Assembly: GCF_003201655.1 (NCBI RefSeq)
Contig: NZ_QJJU01000006.1
Coordinates: forward strand, 1-64,000
Length of the DNA: 64,000 bases
Direction: 5' to 3'
From: Mycolicibacterium moriokaense
Lineage (GTDB): Bacteria; Actinomycetota; Actinomycetes; Mycobacteriales; Mycobacteriaceae
Under the pieces are notes generated by a model, which was given only the letters and a program-made list of their open reading frames with translations, was not told where the DNA came from and searched no databases. Made by a program: the position numbers and the translations under genes. Of this stretch, positions 36,961 through 47,174 are shown in pieces (the stretch's first letter is position 1; each line of letters opens with the position of its first letter).

Positions 36961-37854
36961 TCAACCGTCTTGCCGTCGCGAAACAATCGCTGCCAACGCG
37001 CCGCCTGCCGCGCCGAGCGCAAGCGCCGACGGCACACCGATCCGGGCCGCCTTGCGCGCGGTGCGGAAGTCGCGGATCTCCCAACCCCGCTCCCTGGCCA
37101 CGTCGCGAAGGTTGGCATCAGGGTTGATCGCGACGGCCGTGCCGACCAGAGACAGCATCGGCACGTCGTTGAAGCTGTCGGAGTAGGCGGTGCAGCGGCG
37201 TAGGTTCAGCCCTTCGCGGATGGCCAGCGACCGCACGGCGTGCGCCTTGCCTGCGCCGTGCAGGATGTCGCCGACAAGCCGGCCGGTGAACACCCCGTCG
37301 ACCGATTCGGCGACCGTGCCGAGCGCACCGGTCAACCCGAGCCGCCGCGCGATCGTGGCGGCCAGCTCGTAGGGCGTCGCGGTGACGAGCCACACCTGCT
37401 GGCCGGCATCGAGGTGCATCTGCGCCAGCGCGCGGGTGCCCGGCCAGATCTTGTCGGCGATGATCTCGTCGTAGATCTCCTCGCCGACAGCCTCCAGCTC
37501 CTTGGTGGAGCGGCCTTCGATGAACGCCAGCGCCTTCGTCTTGCCAGCGGCCACGTCGTCGCTGTTCTCGCGGCCGAGAAGCTGAAACTTGGCTTGCGCG
37601 TAGATGAAACGGCCCATATCGCCGTAGGTGAAGTACTTGCGGGCGGCCAGACCACGCGCGAAATGCACCAGCGACGAGCCGTGCACGAGGGTGTTGTCGA
37701 CGTCGAAGAACGCCGCCGCGGTCAGGTCGGGCGGCGGGGGAGGCGGCGCGTTGCCTGCTTCGGTTTCCAGCCCGATGACGGCGGCCTCTGCACTGGCCTC
37801 GCCGCCGAGCGCTTGGGCCTCGGCCTCGACGTCGGCTCCCCCGGTGTCGGACAC
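36961..37854 (-). CDS. serB1: HAD-IB family phosphatase SerB1
   Basis: A 297-residue HAD phosphatase. Motif I is [15 protein letters not shown] with nucleophile Asp51 and acid/base Asp53. Motif II is in VTATPYEL, the Lys of motif III in [11 protein letters not shown], and motif IV is [11 protein letters not shown]. Residues 1-43 are Ala/Glu/Pro-rich and disordered, and the C-terminus (about 268-290) is a hydrophobic segment that may anchor it to the membrane. It is annotated as phosphoserine phosphatase in M. tuberculosis, but the substrate is not proved by sequence. Confidence 0.87.
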   Translation of the reverse strand: MSDTGGADVEAEAQALGGEASAEAAVIGLETEAGNAPPPPPPDLTAAAFFDVDNTLVHGSSLVHFARGLAARKYFTYGDMGRFIYAQAKFQLLGRENSDDVAAGKTKALAFIEGRSTKELEAVGEEIYDEIIADKIWPGTRALAQMHLDAGQQVWLVTATPYELAATIARRLGLTGALGTVAESVDGVFTGRLVGDILHGAGKAHAVRSLAIREGLNLRRCTAYSDSFNDVPMLSLVGTAVAINPDANLRDVARERGWEIRDFRTARKAARIGVPSALALGAAGGALAAIVSRRQDG

Positions 37855-37893
37855 GAATTAACAGTAATTCACCGGGTAGGAATACTTGCGTGG

Positions 37894-38151
37894 GTGAACC
37901 GGCGAGTGGAATTGCTCACACGTGAGGGCTGCACGATCTGTTCGGGTGCCGCGACCCTGCTCGCGAAGCTGGCCGACGAGCTTGGTTTCGAGCTGACCGT
38001 CACCGATGTCGACGCAGTCGCGGCGGCAGGGGATTCCGCGCTGCGTGCCGAATTCGGCGACCGCCTTCCCGTGGTGCTGCTCGACGGCGCCGAGCACAGC
38101 TACTGGGAGGTCGATGAGCCCAGGCTGAGAGCCGATCTGGCGGATCGATAA
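37894..38151 (+). CDS. glutaredoxin-like / DUF836 protein (Rv0508-like)
   Basis: An 85-residue thioredoxin-fold protein starting at GTG 37894. The redox motif is C13-T-I-C16 in TREGCTICSGA, followed by LAKLADELGFELTVTDVDA and the cis-Pro region RLPVVLLDG. It could be a thiol-disulfide carrier; its partner is unknown. It precedes hemA by 65 bases. The M. tuberculosis mmpS2-mmpL2 pair that lies between serB1 and this gene is absent. Confidence 0.87.
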   Translation: MNRRVELLTREGCTICSGAATLLAKLADELGFELTVTDVDAVAAAGDSALRAEFGDRLPVVLLDGAEHSYWEVDEPRLRADLADR

Positions 38152-38216
38152 AGACCTGAGCAAATTTGGTAGCCCCGCTGGTTAACGGCTACCTTTGAGG
38201 GCGTGGTGATGAAGCC

Positions 38217-39560
38217 GTGAGCGTGTTGCTTTTCGGGGTTTCGCACCGCAGCGCGCCGGTGTCGGTCCTTGAGCAGTTGAGCACCGACGAGTCCGATCAG
38301 GCCAAGATCGTCGACCAGGTGCTGCAGTCGTCCTTGGTGACCGAGGCGATGGTGTTGTCCACCTGCAACCGGGTCGAGGTCTACGCCGTTGTCGAGGCAT
38401 TCCACGCCGGCCTTTCGGTGATCGGTTCGGTGCTGTCACAACATTCCGGGATGTCGCTCAACGACCTCACCAAATACGCCTACGTGCGCTATGCCGAGGC
38501 CGCCGTCGAACACCTCTTCGCCGTTGCCAGCGGGCTGGACTCGGCCGTCATCGGCGAGGCGCAGGTGCTCGGTCAGGTCCGCCGCGCATACGCGTCGGCC
38601 GAGGCCAACCACACGGTGGGCCGCACACTGCATGAGCTTTCTCAGCGCGCGCTGTCGGTCGGCAAGCGGGTGCACTCCGAGACCGGTATCGACGCGGCAG
38701 GCGCGTCGGTGGTGTCGGTGGCGCTGGGCATGGCGGAGCAGCAGCTCGACGGGCTGGCCGGCCGCAGGGCAGTCGTCGTCGGTGCGGGCGCCATGGGCGC
38801 ACTGTCGGCCAAGCATCTGGCCCGCGCCGGAGTCGAGCGCATCCACGTCGTCAACAGGTCGCTACCGCGTGCCAAGCGGCTCGCCGAGAACATTCGCGAG
38901 TTGGGCGTCGCGGCCGACGCATTCCCGTTCGACCATCTGCCGCCCGTGCTCACCACCGCGGACATCGTTGTGTGCTGTACGGGCGCGGTGCGGCCGGTGG
39001 TCTCGCTGGCCGACGTGCACCGCGGTCTCGCGCATGGCCAGGAGCCAAGGCAACTGGTGATCTGCGACCTCGGGATGCCCCGTGACGTCGATCCCGCCGT
39101 CGCAGGCTTGCCCGGAGTGCGGGTCGTCGACATGGACCGCATCCAGCGCGAGCCGTCGGCCCGCGCCGCCGCCTCCGATGCCGAGGCCGCCCGCGCTATC
39201 GTCGCCGCCGAGGTTGCCAACTACCTGGCCGGACAGCGGATGGCGGAGGTCACCCCGACCGTCACCGCACTGCGCCAGCGGGCCGCCGACGTGGTCGAGG
39301 CCGAGTTGCTGCGGCTTGACAACCGGCTGCCCTCGCTCGACGCCGCGCATCGCGACGAGGTCGCCAAGACCGTCCGCCGCGTCGTCGACAAGCTGCTCCA
39401 CGCGCCGACGGTCCGGGTCAAACAGTTGGCCAGCGCGCCGGGCGGGGATAGCTACGCCGAGGCGCTGCGCGAGCTGTTCGAGCTCGACCAGCAGGCCGTC
39501 GACGCCGTCGCAGCGGGCGAATTGCCCCTGATGGCAACCGATCTCGACAAGACTGAGTAG
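38217..39560 (+). CDS. hemA: glutamyl-tRNA reductase
   Basis: A 447-residue enzyme that reduces glutamyl-tRNA to glutamate-1-semialdehyde, the committed step of C5 tetrapyrrole synthesis. The catalytic cysteine is Cys50 in [11 protein letters not shown], the substrate domain has [18 protein letters not shown], and the NADPH domain [20 protein letters not shown]. The C-terminal dimerisation domain follows. GTG 38217 gives the start [15 protein letters not shown]. hemC starts three bases after its stop. Confidence 0.97.
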   Translation: MSVLLFGVSHRSAPVSVLEQLSTDESDQAKIVDQVLQSSLVTEAMVLSTCNRVEVYAVVEAFHAGLSVIGSVLSQHSGMSLNDLTKYAYVRYAEAAVEHLFAVASGLDSAVIGEAQVLGQVRRAYASAEANHTVGRTLHELSQRALSVGKRVHSETGIDAAGASVVSVALGMAEQQLDGLAGRRAVVVGAGAMGALSAKHLARAGVERIHVVNRSLPRAKRLAENIRELGVAADAFPFDHLPPVLTTADIVVCCTGAVRPVVSLADVHRGLAHGQEPRQLVICDLGMPRDVDPAVAGLPGVRVVDMDRIQREPSARAAASDAEAARAIVAAEVANYLAGQRMAEVTPTVTALRQRAADVVEAELLRLDNRLPSLDAAHRDEVAKTVRRVVDKLLHAPTVRVKQLASAPGGDSYAEALRELFELDQQAVDAVAAGELPLMATDLDKTE

Positions 39561-39563
39561 CGC

Positions 39564-40508
39564 TTGACTGAAGTAATCCGGATAGGCACCCGGGGCAGCC
39601 TGTTGGCAACCACACAGGCCGGTGTCATCAAAGACGCCCTTGACGCCAAGGGGCACCCCGCCGAGTTGGTCATCATCTCCACGGAGGGTGACCGCTCAAG
39701 CGAGCCGATCGCCGACATCGGTGTCGGCGTGTTCACCGCCGCACTGCGGGAGGCCATCCACGACCGCAGCGTGGATATGGCCGTGCACTCGTACAAGGAT
39801 TTGCCGACCGCACCCGATCCACGCTTCGTCATCGCGGCGATACCTCCCCGCGAGGACGCCCGCGACGCGTTGGTGGCCCGCGACGGGCTTGTGCTCGGGG
39901 AATTGCCTGCTGGCTCGGTGATCGGCACGTCGAGCCCGCGACGGGCCGCGCAGCTTAGAGCATTGGGTCTCGGTTTGGAAATCCGCCCCCTTCGAGGCAA
40001 CCTTGATACCAGGTTGAACAGGGTAAGCAATGGTGATCTCGACGGCATCGTCGTCGCCCGGGCGGGTCTGGCCCGCATTGGACGATTGGCCGATGTCACC
40101 GAGACTCTCGAGCCGGTGCAGATGTTGCCAGCGCCGGCTCAAGGTGCGCTCGCGGTCGAGTGCCGCGCAGGAGACACCGAGCTCGCCGCGCTGCTGTCGG
40201 AGTTGGACGACGCCGACACACGCGCAGCGGTCACCGCAGAGCGAGCCCTGCTCGCCGCACTGGAGGCGGGTTGTTCCGCTCCGGTGGGCGCGATCGCCGA
40301 GGTGGTCGAGTCCATCGATGAGGACGGCCGTGTCTTCGAAGAGGTGTCGCTTCGCGGCTGCGTGGCGACGCTGGACGGATCCGACGTGATCCGTGCGTCC
40401 GGTGTCGGGGCTACCGATCGGGCACGAGAGCTGGGGCTCTCGGTGGCCGAGGAGTTGTTCGAACTCGGGGCGCGCGATCTGTTGGCCGAGGCTGGGAGAG
40501 ATAGATGA
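39564..40508 (+). CDS. hemC: hydroxymethylbilane synthase
   Basis: A 314-residue porphobilinogen deaminase joining four porphobilinogen units. It has [49 protein letters not shown] and [13 protein letters not shown]. The dipyrromethane cofactor attaches at Cys237 in [11 protein letters not shown]. The start is TTG 39564, three bases after hemA. The stop overlaps the hemD ATG (ATGA), so hemA, hemC and hemD are one transcription unit. Confidence 0.97.
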   Translation: MTEVIRIGTRGSLLATTQAGVIKDALDAKGHPAELVIISTEGDRSSEPIADIGVGVFTAALREAIHDRSVDMAVHSYKDLPTAPDPRFVIAAIPPREDARDALVARDGLVLGELPAGSVIGTSSPRRAAQLRALGLGLEIRPLRGNLDTRLNRVSNGDLDGIVVARAGLARIGRLADVTETLEPVQMLPAPAQGALAVECRAGDTELAALLSELDDADTRAAVTAERALLAALEAGCSAPVGAIAEVVESIDEDGRVFEEVSLRGCVATLDGSDVIRASGVGATDRARELGLSVAEELFELGARDLLAEAGRDR

Positions 40509-42187
40509 CTGGGCATTCCGGGCGCGGGCGCAAGCCGAAGCCGGGCCGTATCACGTTCGTCGGTTCGGGTCCTGGTGACCCGGGTCTGCTGACGACGCGA
40601 GCCCGGTCCGTGTTGGCCAACGCCGCTCTGGTGTTCACCGATCCCGACGTCCCCGAAGCGGTGCTCGCACTGGCGGGTTCGGAGCTGCCGCCGGCGTCGG
40701 GACCCGAACCGGCCGAGGTACCCAAGGCCGCCGACGTGAATGAGGACGCGACGCAGTCGTCCGATGTCGCCGCCAAAGCGGCTCCGTCGATCCCCGGTGC
40801 ACCCGACATCCGCCCCGCGCTCGGCGATCCGGCGGAGGTCGCCAAGACGCTGGCCAACGAGGCACGCGCCGGAGTCGACGTGGTTCGGCTGGTGGCCGGC
40901 GATCCGCTGTCCGTGGACGCCGTCATCACCGAGGTGACCGCTCTGGCGAAGACGCACCTGAATTTCGAGATCGTGCCCGGTCTGCCCGACACCACGGCTG
41001 TGCCAACGTATGCGGGCCTGCCGTTGGGATCGGCGCACACGGTGGCCGATGTCCGCGGTGACGTGGACTGGGCGGCGCTGGCCGCCGCGCCCGGCCCACT
41101 GATCTTGCACGCCACCGCTTCTCACCTGCCCGATGCGGCGCGCACGCTGATCGAGTACGGGCTTTCCGACACCACGCCAACCGTCGTGACCGCCAACGGC
41201 ACGACGTGCCAACAGCGGTCGGTTGAGACCACGCTTGCCGGCCTGCTCGACAAGAGCGTGTTGGCGAGCAGCGAGCCTGCCGGTCCATTGGCGGGGCCCC
41301 TGGTGGTGACCATCGGCAAGACCGTCACCAATCGCGCGAAGCTGAACTGGTGGGAGAGCCGCGCCCTGTACGGCTGGACCGTGCTGGTGCCGCGCACCAA
41401 GGATCAGGCAGGCGAGATGAGCGAAAAGCTGGTCAGCCACGGCGCTCTGCCGGTCGAGGTGCCGACCATCGCCGTCGAGCCGCCGCGCAGCCCTGCGCAG
41501 ATGGAGCGCGCGGTCAAGGGTCTGGTCGACGGCCGGTTCCAGTGGGTGGTATTCACCTCCACCAACGCGGTCCGCGCAGTTTGGGAGAAGTTCAACGAGT
41601 TCGGTCTGGACGCCCGCGCGTTCTCAGGCGTGAAGATCGCATGCGTCGGGCAGGCCACGGCCGATCGGGTGCGGGCCTTCGGGATCAACCCCGAGCTGGT
41701 GCCGTCTGGTGAACAATCGTCGGTCGGCTTGCTTGATGAGTTCCCGCCCTACGACGACGTTTTCGACCCGGTGAACCGGGTGCTGCTGCCGCGGGCCGAC
41801 ATCGCCACCGAGACACTGGCCGAGGGTCTGCGCGAACGCGGCTGGGAGATCGAGGATGTCACCGCGTACCGCACGGTGCGCGCGGCGCCGCCGCCTGCGC
41901 ACACGCGCGAGATGATCAAGACAGGCGGCTTCGACGCGGTGTGCTTCACCTCCAGCTCGACGGTGCGCAATCTGGTCGGCATCGCTGGGAAGCCGCACGC
42001 CAGAACCATCGTCGCGTGCATTGGCCCGAAAACCGCTGAAACCGCTGCGGAGTTCGGCCTGCGCGTCGATGTGCAACCGGAGGTCGCCGCGGTCGGCCCG
42101 CTGGTCGAGGCGCTCGCCGAGCACGCCGCCCGGCTGCGTGCCGAGGGTGCGCTGCCGCCGCCGCGCAAGAAGAGCCGTCGCCGCTAG
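40505..42187 (+). CDS. hemD: fused SUMT-like / uroporphyrinogen-III synthase
   Basis: A 560-residue fusion. The N-terminal 265 or so residues resemble uroporphyrinogen-III C-methyltransferase ([55 protein letters not shown]). An Ala/Pro-rich insertion interrupts it after LALAG, and some SAM-site motifs look degraded. From about residue 280 a HemD domain ([44 protein letters not shown]) closes hydroxymethylbilane to uroporphyrinogen III. The same fusion occurs in M. tuberculosis (Rv0511). The HemD activity is well supported; methyltransferase activity is uncertain. Confidence 0.93.
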   Translation: MTGHSGRGRKPKPGRITFVGSGPGDPGLLTTRARSVLANAALVFTDPDVPEAVLALAGSELPPASGPEPAEVPKAADVNEDATQSSDVAAKAAPSIPGAPDIRPALGDPAEVAKTLANEARAGVDVVRLVAGDPLSVDAVITEVTALAKTHLNFEIVPGLPDTTAVPTYAGLPLGSAHTVADVRGDVDWAALAAAPGPLILHATASHLPDAARTLIEYGLSDTTPTVVTANGTTCQQRSVETTLAGLLDKSVLASSEPAGPLAGPLVVTIGKTVTNRAKLNWWESRALYGWTVLVPRTKDQAGEMSEKLVSHGALPVEVPTIAVEPPRSPAQMERAVKGLVDGRFQWVVFTSTNAVRAVWEKFNEFGLDARAFSGVKIACVGQATADRVRAFGINPELVPSGEQSSVGLLDEFPPYDDVFDPVNRVLLPRADIATETLAEGLRERGWEIEDVTAYRTVRAAPPPAHTREMIKTGGFDAVCFTSSSTVRNLVGIAGKPHARTIVACIGPKTAETAAEFGLRVDVQPEVAAVGPLVEALAEHAARLRAEGALPPPRKKSRRR

Positions 42188-42202
42188 CCTGAGGAGCCAA
42201 GA

Positions 42203-43183
42203 GTGGCCTATCCCCGCCATCGCCCGCGCCGGCTGCGGTCGACCCCGGCGATGCGTCGACTCGTAGCGCAAACCTCGCTGGAGCCAAGGCATTTGGTGCT
42301 GCCGATGTTCGTCGCCGACGGCATCGACGAGCCCCGCGACATTTCCTCTATGCCCGGCGTGGTGCAGCACACCCGTGACTCGCTGCGGCGTGCCGCCGCC
42401 GACGCGGTGGCCGCTGGCGTCGGCGGTCTGATGCTGTTCGGGGTGCCGCGCGACGAGGACAAGGACGCCACAGGTTCGGCCGGTGTTGCCGAGGACGGCA
42501 TCCTCAACGTCGCGCTGCGCGATCTGGCCAAGGACCTCGGCGACGACACAGTGCTGATGGCCGACACCTGCCTCGACGAGTTCACCGATCACGGCCACTG
42601 CGGGGTCCTGGACGCCTCTGGCAAGGTCGATAACGACGCCACCAATGCCCGCTATGTGGAATTGGCTGTGGCGCAAGCAGAATCGGGTGCGCAGGTGTTG
42701 GGCCCGAGCGGGATGATGGACGGCCAGGTCGCGGCGATCCGCGACGGGCTTGACGCCGCCGGTCACACCGACACGCTGATCCTGGCGTATGCGGCCAAGT
42801 TCGCATCGGGGTTCTACGGCCCGTTCCGCGAGGCCGTTGCTTCCAGCCTGCGCGGTGACCGGCGGACTTATCAGCAGGACGCGGCCAACGCCCGCGAGGC
42901 GGTGCACGAGATCGAGCTGGACATCGACGAGGGCGCCGACATCATCATGGTCAAGCCTGCGATGGCATATCTCGACCTGGTGCGTGCCGCCGCGGACATC
43001 TCGCCGGTGCCGGTTGCGGCGTATCAGGTCTCGGGTGAGTACGCGATGATCAGCGCCGCCGCCGCGAATGGCTGGATCGATCTGCAGACGGTGGCGCTGG
43101 AGACGTTGACAGGCATCCGGCGCGCCGGTGCCGACATCGTGCTGACGTACTGGGCAGCCGACGTTGGTCGTTGGCTGGCGTGA
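42203..43183 (+). CDS. hemB: delta-aminolevulinic acid dehydratase (porphobilinogen synthase)
   Basis: A 326-residue enzyme condensing two 5-aminolevulinate molecules into porphobilinogen. It has RRLRSTPAMRRLVAQTSLEP, LVLPMFVADG, ADTCLDEFTDHGHCG, the first substrate Lys in AYAAKFASGFYGPFREA and the Schiff-base Lys in IIMVKPAMAYLDLV, followed by YQVSGEYAMI. The metal-binding cysteine cluster of zinc enzymes is only partly visible (TCLDEFTDHGHCG), so the metal may differ. It starts at GTG 42203, 15 bases after hemD, and overlaps the next gene by four bases. Confidence 0.97.
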   Translation: MAYPRHRPRRLRSTPAMRRLVAQTSLEPRHLVLPMFVADGIDEPRDISSMPGVVQHTRDSLRRAAADAVAAGVGGLMLFGVPRDEDKDATGSAGVAEDGILNVALRDLAKDLGDDTVLMADTCLDEFTDHGHCGVLDASGKVDNDATNARYVELAVAQAESGAQVLGPSGMMDGQVAAIRDGLDAAGHTDTLILAYAAKFASGFYGPFREAVASSLRGDRRTYQQDAANAREAVHEIELDIDEGADIIMVKPAMAYLDLVRAAADISPVPVAAYQVSGEYAMISAAAANGWIDLQTVALETLTGIRRAGADIVLTYWAADVGRWLA

Positions 43184-43653
43184 CACCGGAACAGGAAGGC
43201 CCGCGAGATTTGACGCAGCCCCAGACGACGACGACCGAGCCGGGCAGGCCCGTGGACGTCGACACCGGATTCTGGCTGTGGGTGGCCGCGCTGCCGCTGA
43301 TGGTCACCGGATATGTCGTTGACCTCGTGGTGACCGACGCGAATCATCTGCCGATGATGGCCTACGGGCCGATGGTGGTGTACGCGATCAACGCGGTGTT
43401 CGTGGTCGTGTTGTCGGCGGTCGTGGTGACGTTCCTGATTTTGATGCGACACGGCTACCGGTGGGCGCGCACGCTGTTGACGGGCGGCGGAATCGCGTCG
43501 GTGGTGTACACGGCGACCGGCCTGTTCACCGAGGTCCGGCCCCCCGTGGCGGCGATCATCTACGCCGTTGCCGCGATCCTCGGGTCGGTGCTGATCGCTG
43601 GCGGTGTGTTCCTTTTGCATCGCAAGGACGCCCACGCCTTCTTCACTCGGTGA
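43180..43653 (+). CDS. four-helix membrane protein (Rv0513-like)
   Basis: A 157-residue protein with a hydrophilic N-terminus (about 1-25) and four membrane helices at roughly 30-50, 64-85, 95-115 and 124-145. The GTG at 43180 overlaps the hemB stop as GTGA. Function is unknown. It begins a run of four small membrane-protein genes at the end of the heme operon, which may be coupled to it only by transcription. Confidence 0.83.
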   Translation: MTPEQEGPRDLTQPQTTTTEPGRPVDVDTGFWLWVAALPLMVTGYVVDLVVTDANHLPMMAYGPMVVYAINAVFVVVLSAVVVTFLILMRHGYRWARTLLTGGGIASVVYTATGLFTEVRPPVAAIIYAVAAILGSVLIAGGVFLLHRKDAHAFFTR

Positions 43654-43673
43654 ACCGTTAGGCTGACCCGGAT

Positions 43674-44069
43674 ATGACAGCCCCACAGCCGCGACCGCGT
43701 GTCGTCAACGCCGCATTCTGGTGCTGGGAGGTCGCCGCGGTTCTGTTGATCGTCGGTGGCCTGATGGCCGCCACGGTGAACATTCCGGTCGCTTACCGAG
43801 GCGCTGGCGTCATCACCGCCCTCGCCGGTGCCGGCATGGCATACGCGGCGGGACGTACCAGGAACGGAGACGGCCGCTTCCGTCGGGCAGCGATCGCTCT
43901 GTCGATGACCATCGTTGGCCTGACGTCACTCTTGGCGGTTGCGGCGCTGTTGCTGGGAGGCGCTGTGGCCACCCTGACGCTGCTGGCGGTGCTTCCGCTG
44001 GTCGCCGGAACGGTGTTGATCACGCGGCCGCAGGCGGCGGACTGGTTCCAGACAGGCGAGGAACAGTGA
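43674..44069 (+). CDS. small membrane protein (Rv0514-like)
   Basis: A 131-residue protein with four membrane helices (about 12-34, 38-58, 70-90 and 95-115). It starts at ATG 43674, 20 bases after its predecessor. Sequence and topology resemble the gene before it (FWCWEVAAVLLIVGGLMAAT here against FWLWVAALPLMVTGYVV there), so the pair may be an old duplication. Function unknown. Confidence 0.8.
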   Translation: MTAPQPRPRVVNAAFWCWEVAAVLLIVGGLMAATVNIPVAYRGAGVITALAGAGMAYAAGRTRNGDGRFRRAAIALSMTIVGLTSLLAVAALLLGGAVATLTLLAVLPLVAGTVLITRPQAADWFQTGEEQ

Positions 44070-44557
44070 CCGAAAGCATTCCGCAACCTGAGGTGCTGTT
44101 CTACGAGCAGGGAGCCAGCTGGTACTGGCTGCTGGCAGGCCCCGCATCGGGGGTCGCCATGGCGTTGATTCAGATGTCCTCGGGCTACGGCATCCAACTG
44201 CTGGTCCCTGGCATTTTCTTCGCACTGGTGACCGGCTTTCTCGCGATTCAGATCAAGGCAGCGCGCATCCACACGTCGGTGGAGTTGACGCCTGATGATC
44301 TGCGTCAGGGCACGGAACGCCTTCGCGTCGAGGACATCGTGCGGATCTACCCCGAGCCGAAGGGGCCGGACGAGCCGAAGTGGCAGTCAGCGCGTGCGCT
44401 TGGGGAGTTGACGGGTGTACCGCGACGACGTACCGGCATCGGCCTCAAGCTGACCAGCGATCGCGCTGTCCAGGCGTGGGCGCGTAAGCCCGAGGCATTG
44501 CGGGCCGCGCTGACGCGCTTGGTGGAAGAGCGCATCCCACCGGAAACGGTGTCATGA
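44066..44557 (+). CDS. DUF3093 membrane protein
   Basis: A 163-residue protein starting at GTG 44066, which overlaps the previous stop as GTGA. It opens PEVLFYEQGASWYWLLAGP and has two membrane helices (about 18-38 and 42-62). A soluble DUF3093 tail carries VELTPDDLRQGTERL, VEDIVRIY and RTGIGLKLTSDRAVQAW, which resembles PH-like lipid-associated folds. Function is unknown. An upstream in-frame start at 43721 lies inside the previous gene and is rejected. Confidence 0.83.
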   Translation: MTESIPQPEVLFYEQGASWYWLLAGPASGVAMALIQMSSGYGIQLLVPGIFFALVTGFLAIQIKAARIHTSVELTPDDLRQGTERLRVEDIVRIYPEPKGPDEPKWQSARALGELTGVPRRRTGIGLKLTSDRAVQAWARKPEALRAALTRLVEERIPPETVS

Positions 44558-44793
44558 GGGCAAGGATCGGACTGGTGCTTGCCCTGGTCGCGGTGGTCGG
44601 CTGCGTGCTGACTTGGTTGGCCGCCATGTCGACGGTGGAGGTGGCGCCGGTGCTCGACGGTGAACCGATGACGACATCGGTCATCTACAGTCCGCCGCTG
44701 TTGGTGGCGTCGTTGTTTCTTGCGACGGTCGCAGGGGTGCTGTCCGTGCTCGGGGTCGCGCGGCTACGCCGCACCAAGCGCACGCCGAACTAA
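44554..44793 (+). CDS. small two-helix membrane protein
   Basis: A 79-residue protein with an N-terminal hydrophobic segment (residues 5-25, either a membrane helix or an uncleaved signal), a short outer loop, and a second helix (about 47-69), ending in a basic tail (RLRRTKRTPN). Its ATG overlaps the DUF3093 stop (ATGA). It converges with the acyltransferase gene three bases later. Function unknown. Confidence 0.78.
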   Translation: MRARIGLVLALVAVVGCVLTWLAAMSTVEVAPVLDGEPMTTSVIYSPPLLVASLFLATVAGVLSVLGVARLRRTKRTPN

Positions 44794-44796
44794 CCC

Positions 44797-46194
44797 CTAG
44801 GCCAGCTTCTCCAACTCGTCGAGCGCGTCGCCGGTGTACACCGCGAGCCGTTGCAGATGTGGCAGCGCGTCGCGGCAGCCGATGAATCCGAAGTTCAGCA
44901 TGTCGGCGTAGCCGTGCAGCGTGATATTGAGCGCCATGCCGTGCATCGGGATGGACACCGGGTAGGCGGCCTCCAGGCGGCTTCCGTTGAGGTACAACGT
45001 CTCTCGCGGTCCGGGGACGTTGCTGACGCACAGATTGAAGGTGAACGGCAATGGCGCGGTGATCCCGGTCATCGCGCTGGTGATCTGTAACGCCGACGGC
45101 GCAAGCAATGCCGCGCTGTAAGCCAGGATCTCGGTCGCAGACATCGCTTTCAGCTGAGCCTTCGACGCCTTGGTCGATGCGGTGATCGCGGTCAGTCGCT
45201 CGACCGGGTCGGCGATGTCGGTGCCCATGGTGACCAATATCGTTCCGACGGCGTTGCCGCCGCCGACGTCGTCCTTGGGCCGGATATTCACCGGAAGGAA
45301 TGCAACCAAAGGCTTTTCGGGCAGCTGGCCGAGTTCGGCGAGAAACGAGCGGAGCCCTCCGCCGATGATCGCCAGGCTGACATCGTTGACGGTGGCGCCG
45401 TGCTTGGAGCCGATCGCCTTCAGGCGTTCGAGGGGATACACCTGGGTGGCGAACCGGCGATTGCGGCTGATGTGACCGTTAAGGATCGAATGCGGGGCCT
45501 GCAGCGAGTTGGTGATGTGCCCGTATTCTTCGTCGCTGCGGATCTGCGTGTTGTACAACGCTTTTCCGACATTCAGCACCGACTTGGTGCCGTCGACGAC
45601 GCCGCCAAGCAGGCTCATGATTGGATTGCGCGACGGCGGGGGCCCGCCGTTTCGCGGCTTTGTCGGCGGGCCTACGTTGAAGAACAGTGGTTGGTTCCGG
45701 CGTGTCGGATCGGTCGACATGCTGCGCTCGAGAATTTTCGTTCCGGTGTAGCCGTCCACCAGCGAGTGATGGATCTTCATGTAGATCGCGAACCGCCCGC
45801 CCTCGAGCCCCTCGATGAAGTGCAGTTCCCACGGCGGCCGGGTGAAGTCGACGGGGTGGCTGTGTAGCCGGGAGACCAGGATGCCCAGTTCACGTTCGTC
45901 ACCGGGGCTGGCCAGCGCCGAGCGACGCACGTGGTAGTCGATATCGAACTTGTCGTCGACCACCCATGACTGGTCCGGCCGGTACAGCATCCGCGGATGG
46001 GACAGCTTGAGGTTCCACGGGCTGACCACCTCCAGGTGGCGCGTGTCCTCGAACATCTGTCGCAGATAGCTGGCGGGCGAGTCGGCAGGCGGAGTGAACG
46101 GCAACAGCGACGCGACGTGCATCATCGAACTGGGAGTTTCGCCGTATAAGAACATCAGGTCTTGCGGACTCAGGCGCTTGCTGGTGGCACTCAC
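44797..46194 (-). CDS. wax ester synthase / diacylglycerol acyltransferase (WS/DGAT)
   Basis: A 465-residue enzyme that esterifies diacylglycerol or long-chain alcohols with acyl-CoA for storage lipid. The catalytic motif HHSLVDG is at residues 142-148. Other family blocks are SPQDLMFLYGETPSSMMHVA, NDVSLAIIGGGLRSFL, PVNIRPKDDVGGGNAVG, NLCVSNVPGPRETLYLNG and GYADMLNFGFIGCRDALPHL. The start is GTG 46194 (SATSKRLSPQ); the frame is open further upstream but that would overlap the divergent gene. It is divergent from the MpaB-like gene across 125 bases. Confidence 0.92.
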   Translation of the reverse strand: MSATSKRLSPQDLMFLYGETPSSMMHVASLLPFTPPADSPASYLRQMFEDTRHLEVVSPWNLKLSHPRMLYRPDQSWVVDDKFDIDYHVRRSALASPGDERELGILVSRLHSHPVDFTRPPWELHFIEGLEGGRFAIYMKIHHSLVDGYTGTKILERSMSTDPTRRNQPLFFNVGPPTKPRNGGPPPSRNPIMSLLGGVVDGTKSVLNVGKALYNTQIRSDEEYGHITNSLQAPHSILNGHISRNRRFATQVYPLERLKAIGSKHGATVNDVSLAIIGGGLRSFLAELGQLPEKPLVAFLPVNIRPKDDVGGGNAVGTILVTMGTDIADPVERLTAITASTKASKAQLKAMSATEILAYSAALLAPSALQITSAMTGITAPLPFTFNLCVSNVPGPRETLYLNGSRLEAAYPVSIPMHGMALNITLHGYADMLNFGFIGCRDALPHLQRLAVYTGDALDELEKLA

Positions 46195-46319
46195 CGGCGC
46201 TCCTCGGGTTTTCGACAGTAGAGGCTGTTGAGGATATGCCTGCAGCTCAAACCATGTGCGATCGGCGTCACACCGCCAATTGCTTGGTACAAAGTGCGAA
46301 ATCTGTAACACTGTTCCCC

Positions 46320-47174
46320 ATGACGGAGCTCGCAGAGCAGTCCCAGCAGGCCGATTCGCTGCCACTGGGTCCTGAGTCGCTGGTCTGGCGCTATTTCGGC
46401 GACAACCGGATGTTCCTCATTGGCCCGAGGCCTGCAGTGCTGCAGAACATGCTGGCTGAGCTCGGCCAGGGCGTGCTCGACCATTCGGTGTTCTTCACCG
46501 ACACCGCCGCTCGGGTCAAGCGCTCGCTGCCGCCGATCTATATGACGGTCTACGGTGCCGACGGTGACAACCCCGGCCAACAGGTCCGCGACTTCCACAC
46601 CCAGATCAAGGGCAACATGCCCGACGGGAGTCGCTATCACGCCCTCGATCCCGACACCTACTTCTGGGCCCACGCCACGTTCGTCGACCAGGTGCTCTAC
46701 TTCGCCGACACGTTCGTCAAGCGGCTCAGCCGCGAGGAGAAGGAACAGATCTACCTCGAGTCCAAGACCTGGTACCGCCGCTACGGAGTCAGCGACCGGC
46801 CGACGCCCGCGGATTATGCGGCGTTCGAACGATATTGGGACCGGATGATCGACGAGATCGTCGTCGCCCACCCGACCGCGAAATACGGCGTCGGCTATGT
46901 CACCAAAGGCTTTCCGCGCCCGAAGGGTGTCCCGCCCGTGCTGTGGCGCGTGATCGCACCCGTCTTCAACCCGGTCGCCGCGTTCCTCACCACTGGCGGC
47001 ATGCCGCCGCGGACGCGGGCCATGCTCGGGCTGCCGTGGAGCGACAAGCAGGAACGGCGCCACCAACGCTTCTCCGCGCTGTGGCGGTCGCGCCCGGTGA
47101 ACTGGCTGTGGGACCATCTCCCAATGCGACTGCGCTACAACGGCTATGCGGTAAAGGGCTATGCAAGGGGCTGA
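46320..47174 (+). CDS. oxygenase MpaB family (DUF2236) protein
   Basis: A 284-residue protein with the DUF2236/MpaB pattern: [40 protein letters not shown] (the conserved HATF region), [20 protein letters not shown] and [19 protein letters not shown]. Family members include the rubber oxygenase Lcp (haem binding) and fungal MpaB; the natural substrate here is unknown. It starts at ATG 46320. The TetR gene begins inside its 3' end (14-base overlap). Confidence 0.87.
   Translation: MTELAEQSQQADSLPLGPESLVWRYFGDNRMFLIGPRPAVLQNMLAELGQGVLDHSVFFTDTAARVKRSLPPIYMTVYGADGDNPGQQVRDFHTQIKGNMPDGSRYHALDPDTYFWAHATFVDQVLYFADTFVKRLSREEKEQIYLESKTWYRRYGVSDRPTPADYAAFERYWDRMIDEIVVAHPTAKYGVGYVTKGFPRPKGVPPVLWRVIAPVFNPVAAFLTTGGMPPRTRAMLGLPWSDKQERRHQRFSALWRSRPVNWLWDHLPMRLRYNGYAVKGYARG

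Noticed and set aside
41624..43186. 520-codon minus-strand frame opposite hemD and hemB
   Set aside because: Antisense shadow of two certain heme genes with low-complexity translation.
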